Shown: in pieces, positions 9,397 to 16,593 of the stretch
Numbering within the stretch: position 1 is the stretch's first letter
Layout: each line of letters starts with the position of its first letter
From: Alphaproteobacteria bacterium
Lineage (GTDB): Bacteria; Pseudomonadota; Alphaproteobacteria; Micropepsales; Micropepsaceae
NCBI GenBank assembly: GCA_023259375.1
Contig: JAHFQC010000044.1
Span: 1 to 38,910, forward strand
Direction: 5' to 3'
Length of the DNA stretch: 38,910 nt
Notes under the pieces: model-generated
The model's input: the letters and a program-made list of their open reading frames with translations, nothing else
Database searches by the model: none
What the model was told of the DNA's origin: nothing
Position numbers and translations under genes: made by a program

Positions 9397-10371
9397 TCAG
9401 TTCGCGGCGGCGACAGCCAGGACGTCGCGGCGGACGCGAGAACGGATGGAGCGTTCCCAGGCTTCATCGATCAGGACTGCAGTAGCCAGGGCATTGCGCG
9501 CCTGCTCCGGGCGCACCAGCGGCGGATTGCCGGTCCGTACTGATTCGACAAACGAGGTCACCGATTCACCGAGCGGATCGCTGACGTCGAGGTCATTGAG
9601 CGCGCGCGGCGTGGTGTTGATCACCTTGCGGGTGAGGAAATCGATCTCGACGATGCCGTCGGCATAGACCGCCTTCATGCCGCGGCTGCGTTCGGCCGCC
9701 ACGCGGCTGGTCTCGAGACGCGCGATGGCGCCGTTCTCGAACATCACCGCCGCCTGCACGTCGTCGGCCAGCAGCGACTTTTCGCAACGGCCGCGCGCCT
9801 GCACGCTGCGCACCTTGCCCGGAATGAGCTGATGCACGAGGTCGAGGTCATGGATCATGAGGTCGAGCACGCAGGACACGTCGGCGCCACGGCCGGTCCA
9901 CGGACCCTTGCGCCAGCACGACACTTCGAGCGGCACTTCGTCGTAATCCAAAAGGCCCGTATGGGCGAAAACAAAGCGTTCCTGATGACCAACCGTCAGT
10001 ACACGGCCGGTCTTCGCGGCCAAAGTGACCAGGTCGTCGGCTTCTTCAACCGAAGTCGCGATCGGCTTCTCGACCATCACATTGGCACCGGCATTGAGGA
10101 AGGCGCGCACAATGGTGGAATGAGTGGTGGCCGGCGAGCACACGCTGACCAGATCGACTTCACCCAAAAGCTCGCGCCAATCGGCAACGCCGCGCACGCC
10201 ATACGTCGTGGGCGCACTGCGACGGACTTCCGGCGACGGATCGGCAATGGCGACGAGTTCGACGCCCTCGATGCCACGATACTTGTTGGCATGGTGGCGG
10301 CCGAACGCTCCAGCGCCGATGACGGCGGCTTTCAAAAGTCCACTCTGACGCACGATACGAATAGGCGACAC
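9397..10371 (-). CDS. Gfo/Idh/MocA-family NAD(P)-dependent oxidoreductase
   Basis: The 324-residue protein has a Rossmann fold with AAVIGAGAFGRHHANKY near residues 14-30. The family motif VMVEKPIA (residues about 98-105) carries the catalytic lysine, and VLTVGHQERF follows. A substrate-binding alpha/beta domain with HDLDLVHQL makes up the rest. Members oxidise or reduce sugars, inositols or nucleotide sugars; the enzymes converting UDP-GlcNAc to its 3-keto form look similar, but no pathway neighbour supports a specific substrate. The start is a GTG preceded by GGGGGA at about six bases. A strong terminator follows the stop. The preceding hemerythrin gene ends 211 bases upstream, so it probably has its own promoter in 10372-10582. 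Confidence 0.88.
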   Translation of the reverse strand: MSPIRIVRQSGLLKAAVIGAGAFGRHHANKYRGIEGVELVAIADPSPEVRRSAPTTYGVRGVADWRELLGEVDLVSVCSPATTHSTIVRAFLNAGANVMVEKPIATSVEEADDLVTLAAKTGRVLTVGHQERFVFAHTGLLDYDEVPLEVSCWRKGPWTGRGADVSCVLDLMIHDLDLVHQLIPGKVRSVQARGRCEKSLLADDVQAAVMFENGAIARLETSRVAAERSRGMKAVYADGIVEIDFLTRKVINTTPRALNDLDVSDPLGESVTSFVESVRTGNPPLVRPEQARNALATAVLIDEAWERSIRSRVRRDVLAVAAAN

Positions 10372-10582
10372 AGGAATTCCCCCGTGATGACAGGCACATA
10401 CTGACCGGGCGTCGCCTTTGTGCGAGTCATTTTATGTTTCGTCTTGTTACACCTGTCCTCACGTGAAGGTTTCCCCGCCCTAACCAAGTAATTTTCATGG
10501 TTAACAGAGGGTCCGGTCGGGCGCGGAGCCAACAAGGCCGGTTACCGGTCTTACCCGCAAAACAAGAACCTTGTGCAGAAGC

Positions 10583-10993
10583 CTATTGGATGCCATTGGC
10601 GATGAGGCAATCGCGATAGCCTGCGTCGGAACCCCGGATATGGGTCATTAGGCTGTTCTTGAGGAAGCCCATCACCGGAAGCGACAAGACACTGGGACCG
10701 ATGGTTTCATACTGCCGGCTGATACCGCAGTACTGGCGCATCAATTCCGCGTGCTCGTCGTGGTGGGCCGGACCATCGCCGTAGCCGGCGCGTGCCAGCA
10801 GCCCTTCTTCGTAGCGGATATGAGATGCCGTCGCCGTGACGAGCTGGTTCAACACGCCACCAAGCTCGATCTTGCCTTTGCCCGACATCAGCCCCTCCTG
10901 CAAGATATTGAGAAGAAACAGAATTTTCTCATGCTGCTGATCCAGACTAGGCACACCGACGCTGAGTTCGCGCCCCCACTTCACCATTGCCAT
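10583..10993 (-). CDS. Bacteriohemerythrin
   Basis: This is a single-domain hemerythrin of 136 residues from the ATG at 10993; an upstream GTG at 11005 is less likely. All seven di-iron ligands are in place: H21 (LDQQH), H58 and E62 (SHIRYEE), H77 and H81 (HHDEH), H118 and D123 (THIRGSD). The spacing matches classical hemerythrin almost exactly. The N-terminal VKWGRELSVGVPSLDQQH is standard for bacterial members. Such proteins bind oxygen reversibly and may store, deliver or sense O2 or NO in the cytosol. It appears monocistronic. Function beyond O2 binding is inference. Confidence 0.93.
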   Translation of the reverse strand: MAMVKWGRELSVGVPSLDQQHEKILFLLNILQEGLMSGKGKIELGGVLNQLVTATASHIRYEEGLLARAGYGDGPAHHDEHAELMRQYCGISRQYETIGPSVLSLPVMGFLKNSLMTHIRGSDAGYRDCLIANGIQ

Positions 10994-11073
10994 GACAGCC
11001 CCCACTACTATCGCTATGGTTGTAGCATGGCGGGGCCTAACGGACTCCTAAGTCATCCGTGGAAGTACCTAGA

Positions 11074-12276
11074 TCACTTGATCAAGAAGGCGCTGCCGCT
11101 GGAGCCGGACCCGGTGATGGCCTTGGTCGTCGGCGGAGAGACATACCAAGTGGCATTGTTGACGATCAGGGTATCGACCACCACCGAGACCTGATCGGTG
11201 GTGACATTGGCGCCGGAATTGAGGGTCATCTGGCGGCTCGGGAGATAGATGAGGCCGTTCAGGACGTGCCCCTTGGAATCGTCGAGCACAAACTGGCTGA
11301 GCGGCAAACCGCCGGCCTCGTACATCAGGATGCCCGCATAGGCACCGCCGGCTGGAGCGGAAAGGGTCGCTTTCACGCCGCTGTTGAATTGGATCTTCGA
11401 AGTGTCGGCGAAATAGAAGGTCACGCCGTCGCCGGTCCAAGTGCCGCCGTTAACGTTCCAGCCGCCGTCTTTGATGACATAGACGCCGGGACTGAAGGTC
11501 AGATTGTTGTTGCCGTTGAAATTGAACCAGCCGCAATAGACGCCCGGCGACATCGTGTACGAACCGCCGTTGTAATTGCCGCTGTTGTAGGTACAGGATG
11601 AGGTCGACGGCGTCGGCAGAGTGCCGGCAAAAGGATCGGCCGCCACGCTGCAGCCTGTCGACATATTGGGATGGGTGCCGCCGTTATCCAGGATGGATGT
11701 GCCCGCGATGCAGGTCTTCGCACTTGAAATCGTCGTTTGGGCATTGAAGACCGCCGCCGGGTAGCCCTTCGAAGCGACATGGACTTCGCACTTGGGCGCC
11801 TCGATGTCAGCCCCGTTATTCATCAGCAGCGCCTGCGACGCCGTCTTGTCCAGCACCAGGATACAGGCGGTCGAGGTGCCGCCCACCTTGGCTGTCGCCG
11901 AGACCTGAACGGTGAGCGTCTTAATGCCGGCCAGCGACAGGAAACTCACCGGGACGGTGGCCGTCACCTTACCGGTAAAACTGGAATCCGAATTGACCGT
12001 AAAGACCGGCGAGGCTGCCACGCCGAACTTCGATAACGGTTCAGCGGCAAACACGGTCGCGGCGGCACTGGTCGAATTACCGGCGCTCGCACCGGCCAAA
12101 ACGGCGGAATCGATCGCATTCTGCAGTGCCGTTTTGGCATCGATCGCGGTGATGAAGTCGATCCCCGCCCCTGCTGCCAAGGTCAGCGGCACCATCGCCA
12201 GGGCATATACCCAGGCAATGTTTCCTTTGGAATTGCGGAAAAACTTGGTGAAAGCTCGATAACCAAGGACGTGCAT
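11074..12276 (-). CDS. TadE/TadG-like pilus-assembly or surface protein, orphan
   Basis: The 400-residue protein begins with a short basic segment and SKGNIAWVYALAMVPLTLAA, the TadE/TadG (putative Flp pilus assembly) N-terminal helix, followed by ALQNAIDSAVLAGA, the usual coiled segment. The C-terminal 200 residues are Gly/Asn/Thr-rich with repeated strands such as SPGVYCGWFNFNGNNNLTF and SPGVYVIKDGGWNVNG, suggesting an extracellular beta-helix or beta-sandwich. Several cysteines (near GTSTACI, APKCEV, AKTCIAG, STGCS) may form disulfides. No other tad or flp gene lies in the window. It is probably an anchored periplasmic or surface protein; a role in adhesion is inference. Confidence 0.8.
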   Translation of the reverse strand: MHVLGYRAFTKFFRNSKGNIAWVYALAMVPLTLAAGAGIDFITAIDAKTALQNAIDSAVLAGASAGNSTSAAATVFAAEPLSKFGVAASPVFTVNSDSSFTGKVTATVPVSFLSLAGIKTLTVQVSATAKVGGTSTACILVLDKTASQALLMNNGADIEAPKCEVHVASKGYPAAVFNAQTTISSAKTCIAGTSILDNGGTHPNMSTGCSVAADPFAGTLPTPSTSSCTYNSGNYNGGSYTMSPGVYCGWFNFNGNNNLTFSPGVYVIKDGGWNVNGGTWTGDGVTFYFADTSKIQFNSGVKATLSAPAGGAYAGILMYEAGGLPLSQFVLDDSKGHVLNGLIYLPSRQMTLNSGANVTTDQVSVVVDTLIVNNATWYVSPPTTKAITGSGSSGSAFLIK

Positions 12277-12372
12277 GACAGCGCATTCATAGAACCCGCC
12301 ATCCGATTTACACGTACTACGGTAAAAAAAAGTTACGCAACGGTAGAAAACGCCCAGAATTTCGGCAATTGG

Positions 12373-13134
12373 TTACTTCTCGCCGCCACTCGCAAGCAGA
12401 GCCGCCAGAGCGGCGTAGACGACGTAAGCGAACACCAGCGGCGCAAAGCCGATCAGCAGTTGGCCGGGCAATCCGATGAAGGCGCTGCACGGCAATAAGA
12501 CGATCGGCGCCCCAACGAACAGGCACTGGATGCCCACCACCGCCACGATCCCAAGTACGGCGGCCAATCCCATCGGCGACAGGCTTTGCGGATGCAGCAT
12601 GCGGTCCACCCGCATCGCGTCGGCGGTCTGTTTCAGCCGCGATATCGCCGATGCCGCAAACACCAGCGCCAGAAACCAGGCTGCCGACGAAGCGAACACG
12701 CGTCCGCCGTCGATGGCGCAGGCATCCAGCCGTGCGATCACCAGGGCGTTGCCCGGGATGGCGAAATAGAGTGCGTTCTCGACGGCTTCGGTCACCCGGC
12801 CGGAAAGATGGCGCGGCGCGTACCACACCTGAACGACGAAGCTCATGACGGCGAAACAGAGAAAGACGACGTCGTTGAACATCGGCATGGTACGCGGCGT
12901 CTTCTTGCCGAACTTGAAGATCGCCGTCGCGCGGGCGTGAAAAGCATCGCGCGATACGCCATAGCCGCCGACGAACAACAGTCCCATCGCCGCGAACAGA
13001 ATCGTGGCGACCAGCACCTGCAGCACCGTCGGCCAGGGATTGACGCCGCTCAGGATCGCGGTCCGCAGCGCGTGCGCTCCGGCGAACAGACAGGTCGCCA
13101 CCCACGCCTTGGCCAACAGCCGCGAAACGCCCAT
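12373..13134 (-). CDS. Integral membrane protein of unknown function
   Basis: This 253-residue protein has five or six hydrophobic segments (for example VLQVLVATILFAAMGLLFVG, VVFLCFAVMSFVVQVW, AAWFLALVFAASAI, GLAAVLGIVAVVGIQCLF, LLIGFAPLVFAYVVYAALAA). I do not recognise the family. A conserved-looking loop with FGKKTPRTMPMFNDV lies between the second and third helices. It begins only nine bases after the class II DAHP synthase stop, so the two are probably co-transcribed, but no functional link is evident. Confidence 0.7.
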   Translation of the reverse strand: MGVSRLLAKAWVATCLFAGAHALRTAILSGVNPWPTVLQVLVATILFAAMGLLFVGGYGVSRDAFHARATAIFKFGKKTPRTMPMFNDVVFLCFAVMSFVVQVWYAPRHLSGRVTEAVENALYFAIPGNALVIARLDACAIDGGRVFASSAAWFLALVFAASAISRLKQTADAMRVDRMLHPQSLSPMGLAAVLGIVAVVGIQCLFVGAPIVLLPCSAFIGLPGQLLIGFAPLVFAYVVYAALAALLASGGEK

Positions 13135-13143
13135 GAGTTCGAA

Positions 13144-14511
13144 CTACGCCGTGTACCCGGCGTCCTTCATGCGCTCCGCCCGGATGCTTTCCGCCAGAAG
13201 GAATGCCAGCTCGATCGACTGGCTGGCGTTGAGACGCGGATCGCAATGGGTGTGGTAACGCTTCTCGAGATCTTCTTCGCCGATGGCCTGGGCGCCGCCG
13301 AGACATTCGGTGACGTTCTGGCCGGTCATTTCGAAATGGACACCGCCGGCATGCGTGCCTTCGGCGCGATGCACATCGAAGAACGTCCTCGTTTCAGCCA
13401 GAATGCGATCGAACGGCCGCGTCTTGTAGCCGGTGCCCGACTTCACCGTATTGCCGTGCATCGGATCGCACGACCACACGACATTGAAGCCTTCGCGTTT
13501 CACCACCCGGATCAGGCGCGGCAGGCTCGCTTCGACCTTGTCGGAGCCGAAGCGGCAGATCAGCGTGATGCGGCCGGGAAGGTTCTCCGGGTTCAGCGTC
13601 TCGATCAGCCGTGCCAGTCCGTCATTGGTGATCGACGGGCCGCACTTGAGGCCGAGCGGATTCTTGATGCCGCGGCAGAACTCGACATGGGCGCCGTCGA
13701 GCTGGCGGGTGCGGTCGCCGATCCACACCATGTGGGCGGAGGTGTCGTACCAGTCGCCCGAGGTGGAATCGACGCGGGTCAGCGCCTGCTCGTAACCGAG
13801 GAACAGCGCCTCGTGGCTGGTGTAGAAATCGGTCGAGCGCAGCTGCGGCACGCTTTCCGGGGTGATGCCGCAAGCGCGCATGAAATCGAGCGCTTCCGAC
13901 ACGCGGTGGGCCAACCCGGCGAACTGTTCGGCTGCCGGCGACCTCTCGATAAAGCCGAGCATCCATTTGTGGACGTTGTGCAGGTCGGCATAACCGCCGT
14001 TGGTGAAGGCCCTGAGCAGGTTCAGCGTCGCCGCCGATTGGGCATAGCCTTCCATCAGCCGGTGCGGATCGGGAATCCGCGCTTCGGGCGTGAACTCGAT
14101 GCCGTTGATGTTGTCGCCGCGATAGGACGGTAGGCAGACCTCGCCGCGGGTCTCGAAATCATCGGAGCGCGGCTTGGCAAACTGGCCAGCAATGCGCCCC
14201 ACCTTCACCACCGGCACCGCCGCGCCGAACGTCAGCACGATCGCCATCTGCAGCAGCACGCGCAGGGTGTCGCGGATATTGTCCGGATGGAATTCGGCGA
14301 AGCTCTCGGCGCAATCGCCGCCCTGAAGCAGAAAGGCTTTGCCCTCAGCCACTTGTGCCAGCGACGACATAAGATTGCGCGCCTCGCCGGCAAACACCAG
14401 CGGCGGATGGGTGCGCAGCCGATTCTCGACCGCCGCCAGCGCCTCGGTATCGGGATAGGCGGGGACTTGGACGATCGGCTTCGAGCGCCAGCTTTCAGGG
14501 GACCAGACCAC
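13144..14511 (-). CDS. Class II 3-deoxy-7-phosphoheptulonate (DAHP) synthase
   Basis: This 455-residue protein is of the plant/Mycobacterium type II DAHP synthase family. Diagnostic stretches are WSPESWR at the start, [23 protein letters not shown] (metal-ligand cysteine), [32 protein letters not shown] and CDPMHGNT. It condenses phosphoenolpyruvate and erythrose-4-phosphate in the first step of the shikimate pathway. The start is GTG at 14511 with a good AAAGGAG five bases upstream. The length is usual for the family. It faces the PEP-CTERM gene at 14786 across a 274-base divergent region holding an inverted repeat and a sigma-54-like promoter that points the other way. Confidence 0.95.
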   Translation of the reverse strand: MVWSPESWRSKPIVQVPAYPDTEALAAVENRLRTHPPLVFAGEARNLMSSLAQVAEGKAFLLQGGDCAESFAEFHPDNIRDTLRVLLQMAIVLTFGAAVPVVKVGRIAGQFAKPRSDDFETRGEVCLPSYRGDNINGIEFTPEARIPDPHRLMEGYAQSAATLNLLRAFTNGGYADLHNVHKWMLGFIERSPAAEQFAGLAHRVSEALDFMRACGITPESVPQLRSTDFYTSHEALFLGYEQALTRVDSTSGDWYDTSAHMVWIGDRTRQLDGAHVEFCRGIKNPLGLKCGPSITNDGLARLIETLNPENLPGRITLICRFGSDKVEASLPRLIRVVKREGFNVVWSCDPMHGNTVKSGTGYKTRPFDRILAETRTFFDVHRAEGTHAGGVHFEMTGQNVTECLGGAQAIGEEDLEKRYHTHCDPRLNASQSIELAFLLAESIRAERMKDAGYTA

Positions 14512-14615
14512 GGGGAACTCCTTTGCGGGAGCGGGTATAGGGGAACAACCGCGGCTTTTCCAGCCGAGCCGCGCGGACGTGAAAGTCGGGCCGGACGAGG
14601 TCCAACTGTCCGTAA

Positions 14616-14672
14616 CATTTACACTTATCCGCCGCGGAAGGCGTCAGAAGTTAAGAATGTGTAAATGACAAT
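14616..14672. promoter_or_regulatory. Candidate upstream activator site: inverted repeat CATTTACAC ... GTGTAAATG
   Basis: CATTTACAC (14616-14624) and GTGTAAATG (14659-14667) are perfect inverted copies with centres 43 bases apart, about four helical turns. The right arm runs into TGACAAT (14666-14672). They lie about 95-150 bases upstream of the predicted sigma-54 start site, the usual range for enhancer-binding proteins. The role is inference. Confidence 0.45.
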
Positions 14673-14739
14673 GACGCCGGCGGCGGCGATTTTAACGTTT
14701 GTGACGGCAAGTCATTGATGACGCTACAGCATCTTCGGA

Positions 14740-14755
14740 TGGCATACCTCCTGCA
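14740..14755 (+). promoter_or_regulatory. Sigma-54-type -24/-12 promoter of the glycine-rich PEP-CTERM gene
   Basis: TGGCATACCTCCTGCA matches the RpoN consensus TGGCACRNNNNTTGCW at all but two positions and has the exact GG-to-GC spacing. Transcription would start near 14766. The ATG at 14786 would then have a leader of about 20 bases. Confidence 0.6.
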
Positions 14756-14785
14756 GTCCGACGCTCTAAAGGAATGGGGCGTGGG

Positions 14786-15634
14786 ATGTATTTCGGACGA
14801 CGGGTATCAGCCTTTTGCGCGGCAGTTGTGGTGTTCACACTCGAAACCCACGACAGCAGCCTTGGCGGACCAATGGCGCATCATAGCGCCCGGACAAACT
14901 GTGAGGGTTGCCAACCGGAACACGCCGAAGGCGCACCGCCGATCGCGGTCCCGCGCCAGCGTCCTCTGCCGTATCGCGTAGCCGATGCCGGCTGGCAGAG
15001 CTCCGATCACGCGACCAGTCCCGACAACTCGCATCCCATTCTGCCCGGCGGCGGTCCAGAAACACCGCCTGCGAACGGCACAAACGGCTGGTACCAGATT
15101 GCGGCCGGCGGCTCGGAATTCCTGGGCGGACCAGGATTTTCCGGCAGCTCGGGCAGCGGGGGCAATTCGGGCGGCCAGGACAATGGCAGCGGTGGCGGCA
15201 CGGGCGGCAACGGCGGTTCCGGTAACGGCGGAAATTCCGGCGGTCAGGGCGGCGACGCTGGAAGCGGCGGCGGTACAAGTGGCAACGGCGGCTCCGGCAA
15301 CGGCGGAAACTCCGGCGGCAACCCGGGCGGTGGCAGCGGGAGTGGCGGCGGCACCGGCGGCGGCGGATCGAATGGCGGCCCTCCGTCGACCGGCACCGAT
15401 ACAGGCCATGGTGGTAATGGCGGTGGCAACGGCGGTGGACCGCCGGTCGTCATCATCGATCCGCCACCGGGCGGTCCGGGTTCTCCTCCGGATGGTCCAC
15501 CTCCGGTCAATCCTCCGGGAGGCTCCTCGAATACGCCCGGCACCACGGATGTGCCCGAGCCCGCGTCGCTAATCATTGCCTTAGCCGGTCTGGCTGGCTT
15601 GGCGGCGGCACGCCGGCGCAAACGTTCGCACTGA
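14786..15634 (+). CDS. Glycine-rich PEP-CTERM exported protein
   Basis: The 282-residue protein has an N-terminal signal peptide (MYFGRRVSAFCAAVVVF). A long low-complexity region of Gly, Ser and Asn spans residues of about 105-210 and is followed by a Pro/Gly-rich segment. The C-terminus is a textbook PEP-CTERM signal: VPEPASLIIALAGL, a hydrophobic helix, then ARRRKR. Exosortase would cleave it, so it is probably a surface or exopolysaccharide-associated protein. An in-frame ATG at 14774 is possible, but AAAGGA abuts it and the predicted transcript start leaves only eight bases there, so 14786 is preferred. Two imperfect 25-residue Gly-rich repeats lie inside. Processing by exosortase is inferred from the motif; no exosortase gene is in the window. 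Confidence 0.85.
   Translation: MYFGRRVSAFCAAVVVFTLETHDSSLGGPMAHHSARTNCEGCQPEHAEGAPPIAVPRQRPLPYRVADAGWQSSDHATSPDNSHPILPGGGPETPPANGTNGWYQIAAGGSEFLGGPGFSGSSGSGGNSGGQDNGSGGGTGGNGGSGNGGNSGGQGGDAGSGGGTSGNGGSGNGGNSGGNPGGGSGSGGGTGGGGSNGGPPSTGTDTGHGGNGGGNGGGPPVVIIDPPPGGPGSPPDGPPPVNPPGGSSNTPGTTDVPEPASLIIALAGLAGLAAARRRKRSH
15185..15334 (+). repeat. Two imperfect 75-base (25-residue) tandem repeats in the PEP-CTERM gene
   Basis: The units at about 15185-15259 and 15260-15334 both encode GSGGGT.GNGGSGNGGNSGG-type sequence. They lie in the Gly/Ser/Asn-rich region and would be prone to length variation by slippage. Confidence 0.65.
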
Positions 15635-15755
15635 AGCAGCGCGAAAGCACTCGCCCGAGACGAACCAGCGAAGACTGCTCGCACAGCACGATAAACCGCA
15701 GGAGGTTCGGCTATTGATGTGCTAATGTTGCTATTGGGAAACCGAGGGGGGCTTC

Positions 15756-16145
15756 ATGAAAATGTTCGCCAAGGCAGTCGCATGCCTTATTGCATCGTTG
15801 GCGCTGGCCGGTTGCGCCAGCACATGGTCGACTTCGGATGTGAAGCCGACAGTGGGCGCCCAGGCTGCCCCCAATTCGTCACGGCCGATCAGCGAAATCA
15901 TCATCACCGAAAACGACATCACCGATCGGACGTACACCGTGCTTGGCGACATCAGTATCGGTGTGCGGAAAACTACAATCTTCAATAGGGACCCGACTCG
16001 CGAACAAGCCGATCAGAAGCTGCGTGAAGAAGCGGCCAAGCTCGGCGCGGATGCCGTAGTGCTCGTGCGCTATGGGTCAGTCGGCGTCAGTGCTTGGTCA
16101 TGGGGAGCGCTCGATGCCAAAGGCCGTGCTGTTAAGTTCAACTAA
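15756..16145 (+). CDS. Small lipoprotein, possibly related to the heavy-metal-binding YbjQ-like fold
   Basis: The 129-residue protein starts with a lipoprotein signal peptide whose lipobox LAGC puts the lipidated cysteine at C20. The mature part contains YTVLGDISIGVRKT and AAKLGADAVVLVRYGS, a pattern seen in small envelope proteins of the YbjQ/heavy-metal-binding type; this is a loose resemblance only. A strong SD (GAGGGGGG) precedes the ATG. Its last 32 bases overlap the next lipoprotein gene, so the two are probably translated together. Confidence 0.75.
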   Translation: MKMFAKAVACLIASLALAGCASTWSTSDVKPTVGAQAAPNSSRPISEIIITENDITDRTYTVLGDISIGVRKTTIFNRDPTREQADQKLREEAAKLGADAVVLVRYGSVGVSAWSWGALDAKGRAVKFN

Positions 16146-16527
16146 CTCCTTTCTGGCGATCATGCTGCTGGCGCTCGGCGGTTGCGCGCGCGATGCGCCA
16201 GCACTGCCGCCCATTCTCGAGGCTGCGCCTACTCCGGTGATGGACGCGCGACAGCGCGACGCGGAGTGCGCCAAGCTCGCGGCCGACATTGCAACCTGGC
16301 GCTCCGAGATGACCACCATCGAACAGGTCATCTACGGTCATAGGCGCTCCGACCAGGTCGCCGGCTATTTATCGGCAGTCCTGTTCCCACCATTAGCGCT
16401 GGCCATCGATCAGCAGGCGGCGCAAAAAAAGGCGCTAGATGAACGTCAGCAGAAGGTAGATCAGGCGCTCGCGCGGCAAAAGGCCCTGCGCTGCCCCTCA
16501 ACCGGACCGGTGCTGCCGCAAAGTTGA
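16114..16527 (+). CDS. Small lipoprotein of unknown function
   Basis: Start chosen at the ATG at 16114, which has GGGGAG seven bases upstream. This gives a 137-residue protein with lipobox LGGC and lipidated C24. The mature region has a predicted amphipathic coiled coil (AECAKLAADIATWRSEMTTI, later AAQKKALDERQQKVDQALAR) interrupted by a hydrophobic stretch VAGYLSAVLFPPLALAI that could insert into or hairpin on a membrane. The same frame opens at 16072 but lacks a good SD there. The gene overlaps the preceding lipoprotein by 32 bases and ends 66 bases before the GH43 start. I do not recognise a family. Confidence 0.75.
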   Translation: MPKAVLLSSTNSFLAIMLLALGGCARDAPALPPILEAAPTPVMDARQRDAECAKLAADIATWRSEMTTIEQVIYGHRRSDQVAGYLSAVLFPPLALAIDQQAAQKKALDERQQKVDQALARQKALRCPSTGPVLPQS

Positions 16528-16593
16528 TTGCGCTACCAATTGCACTCCGCGGGGTGCGGCATCACAGTGCCGCCGCCCCCGGGAGGATTCGCC

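Noticed and set aside
9234-9467. A 77-codon minus-strand frame before nadE
   Set aside because: It overlaps the terminator and the oxidoreductase end in another frame and has no ribosome site; its sequence is intergenic, repeat-like.
10537-10550. A small GC-rich hairpin after the hemerythrin gene as a terminator
   Set aside because: The stem is only about four to six pairs and no T-run follows on the minus strand.
15140-15460. Repeated GGC-rich DNA considered as a possible CRISPR or satellite
   Set aside because: The repeats are in frame, imperfect and encode a Gly/Ser/Asn-rich protein segment; there are no spacers.
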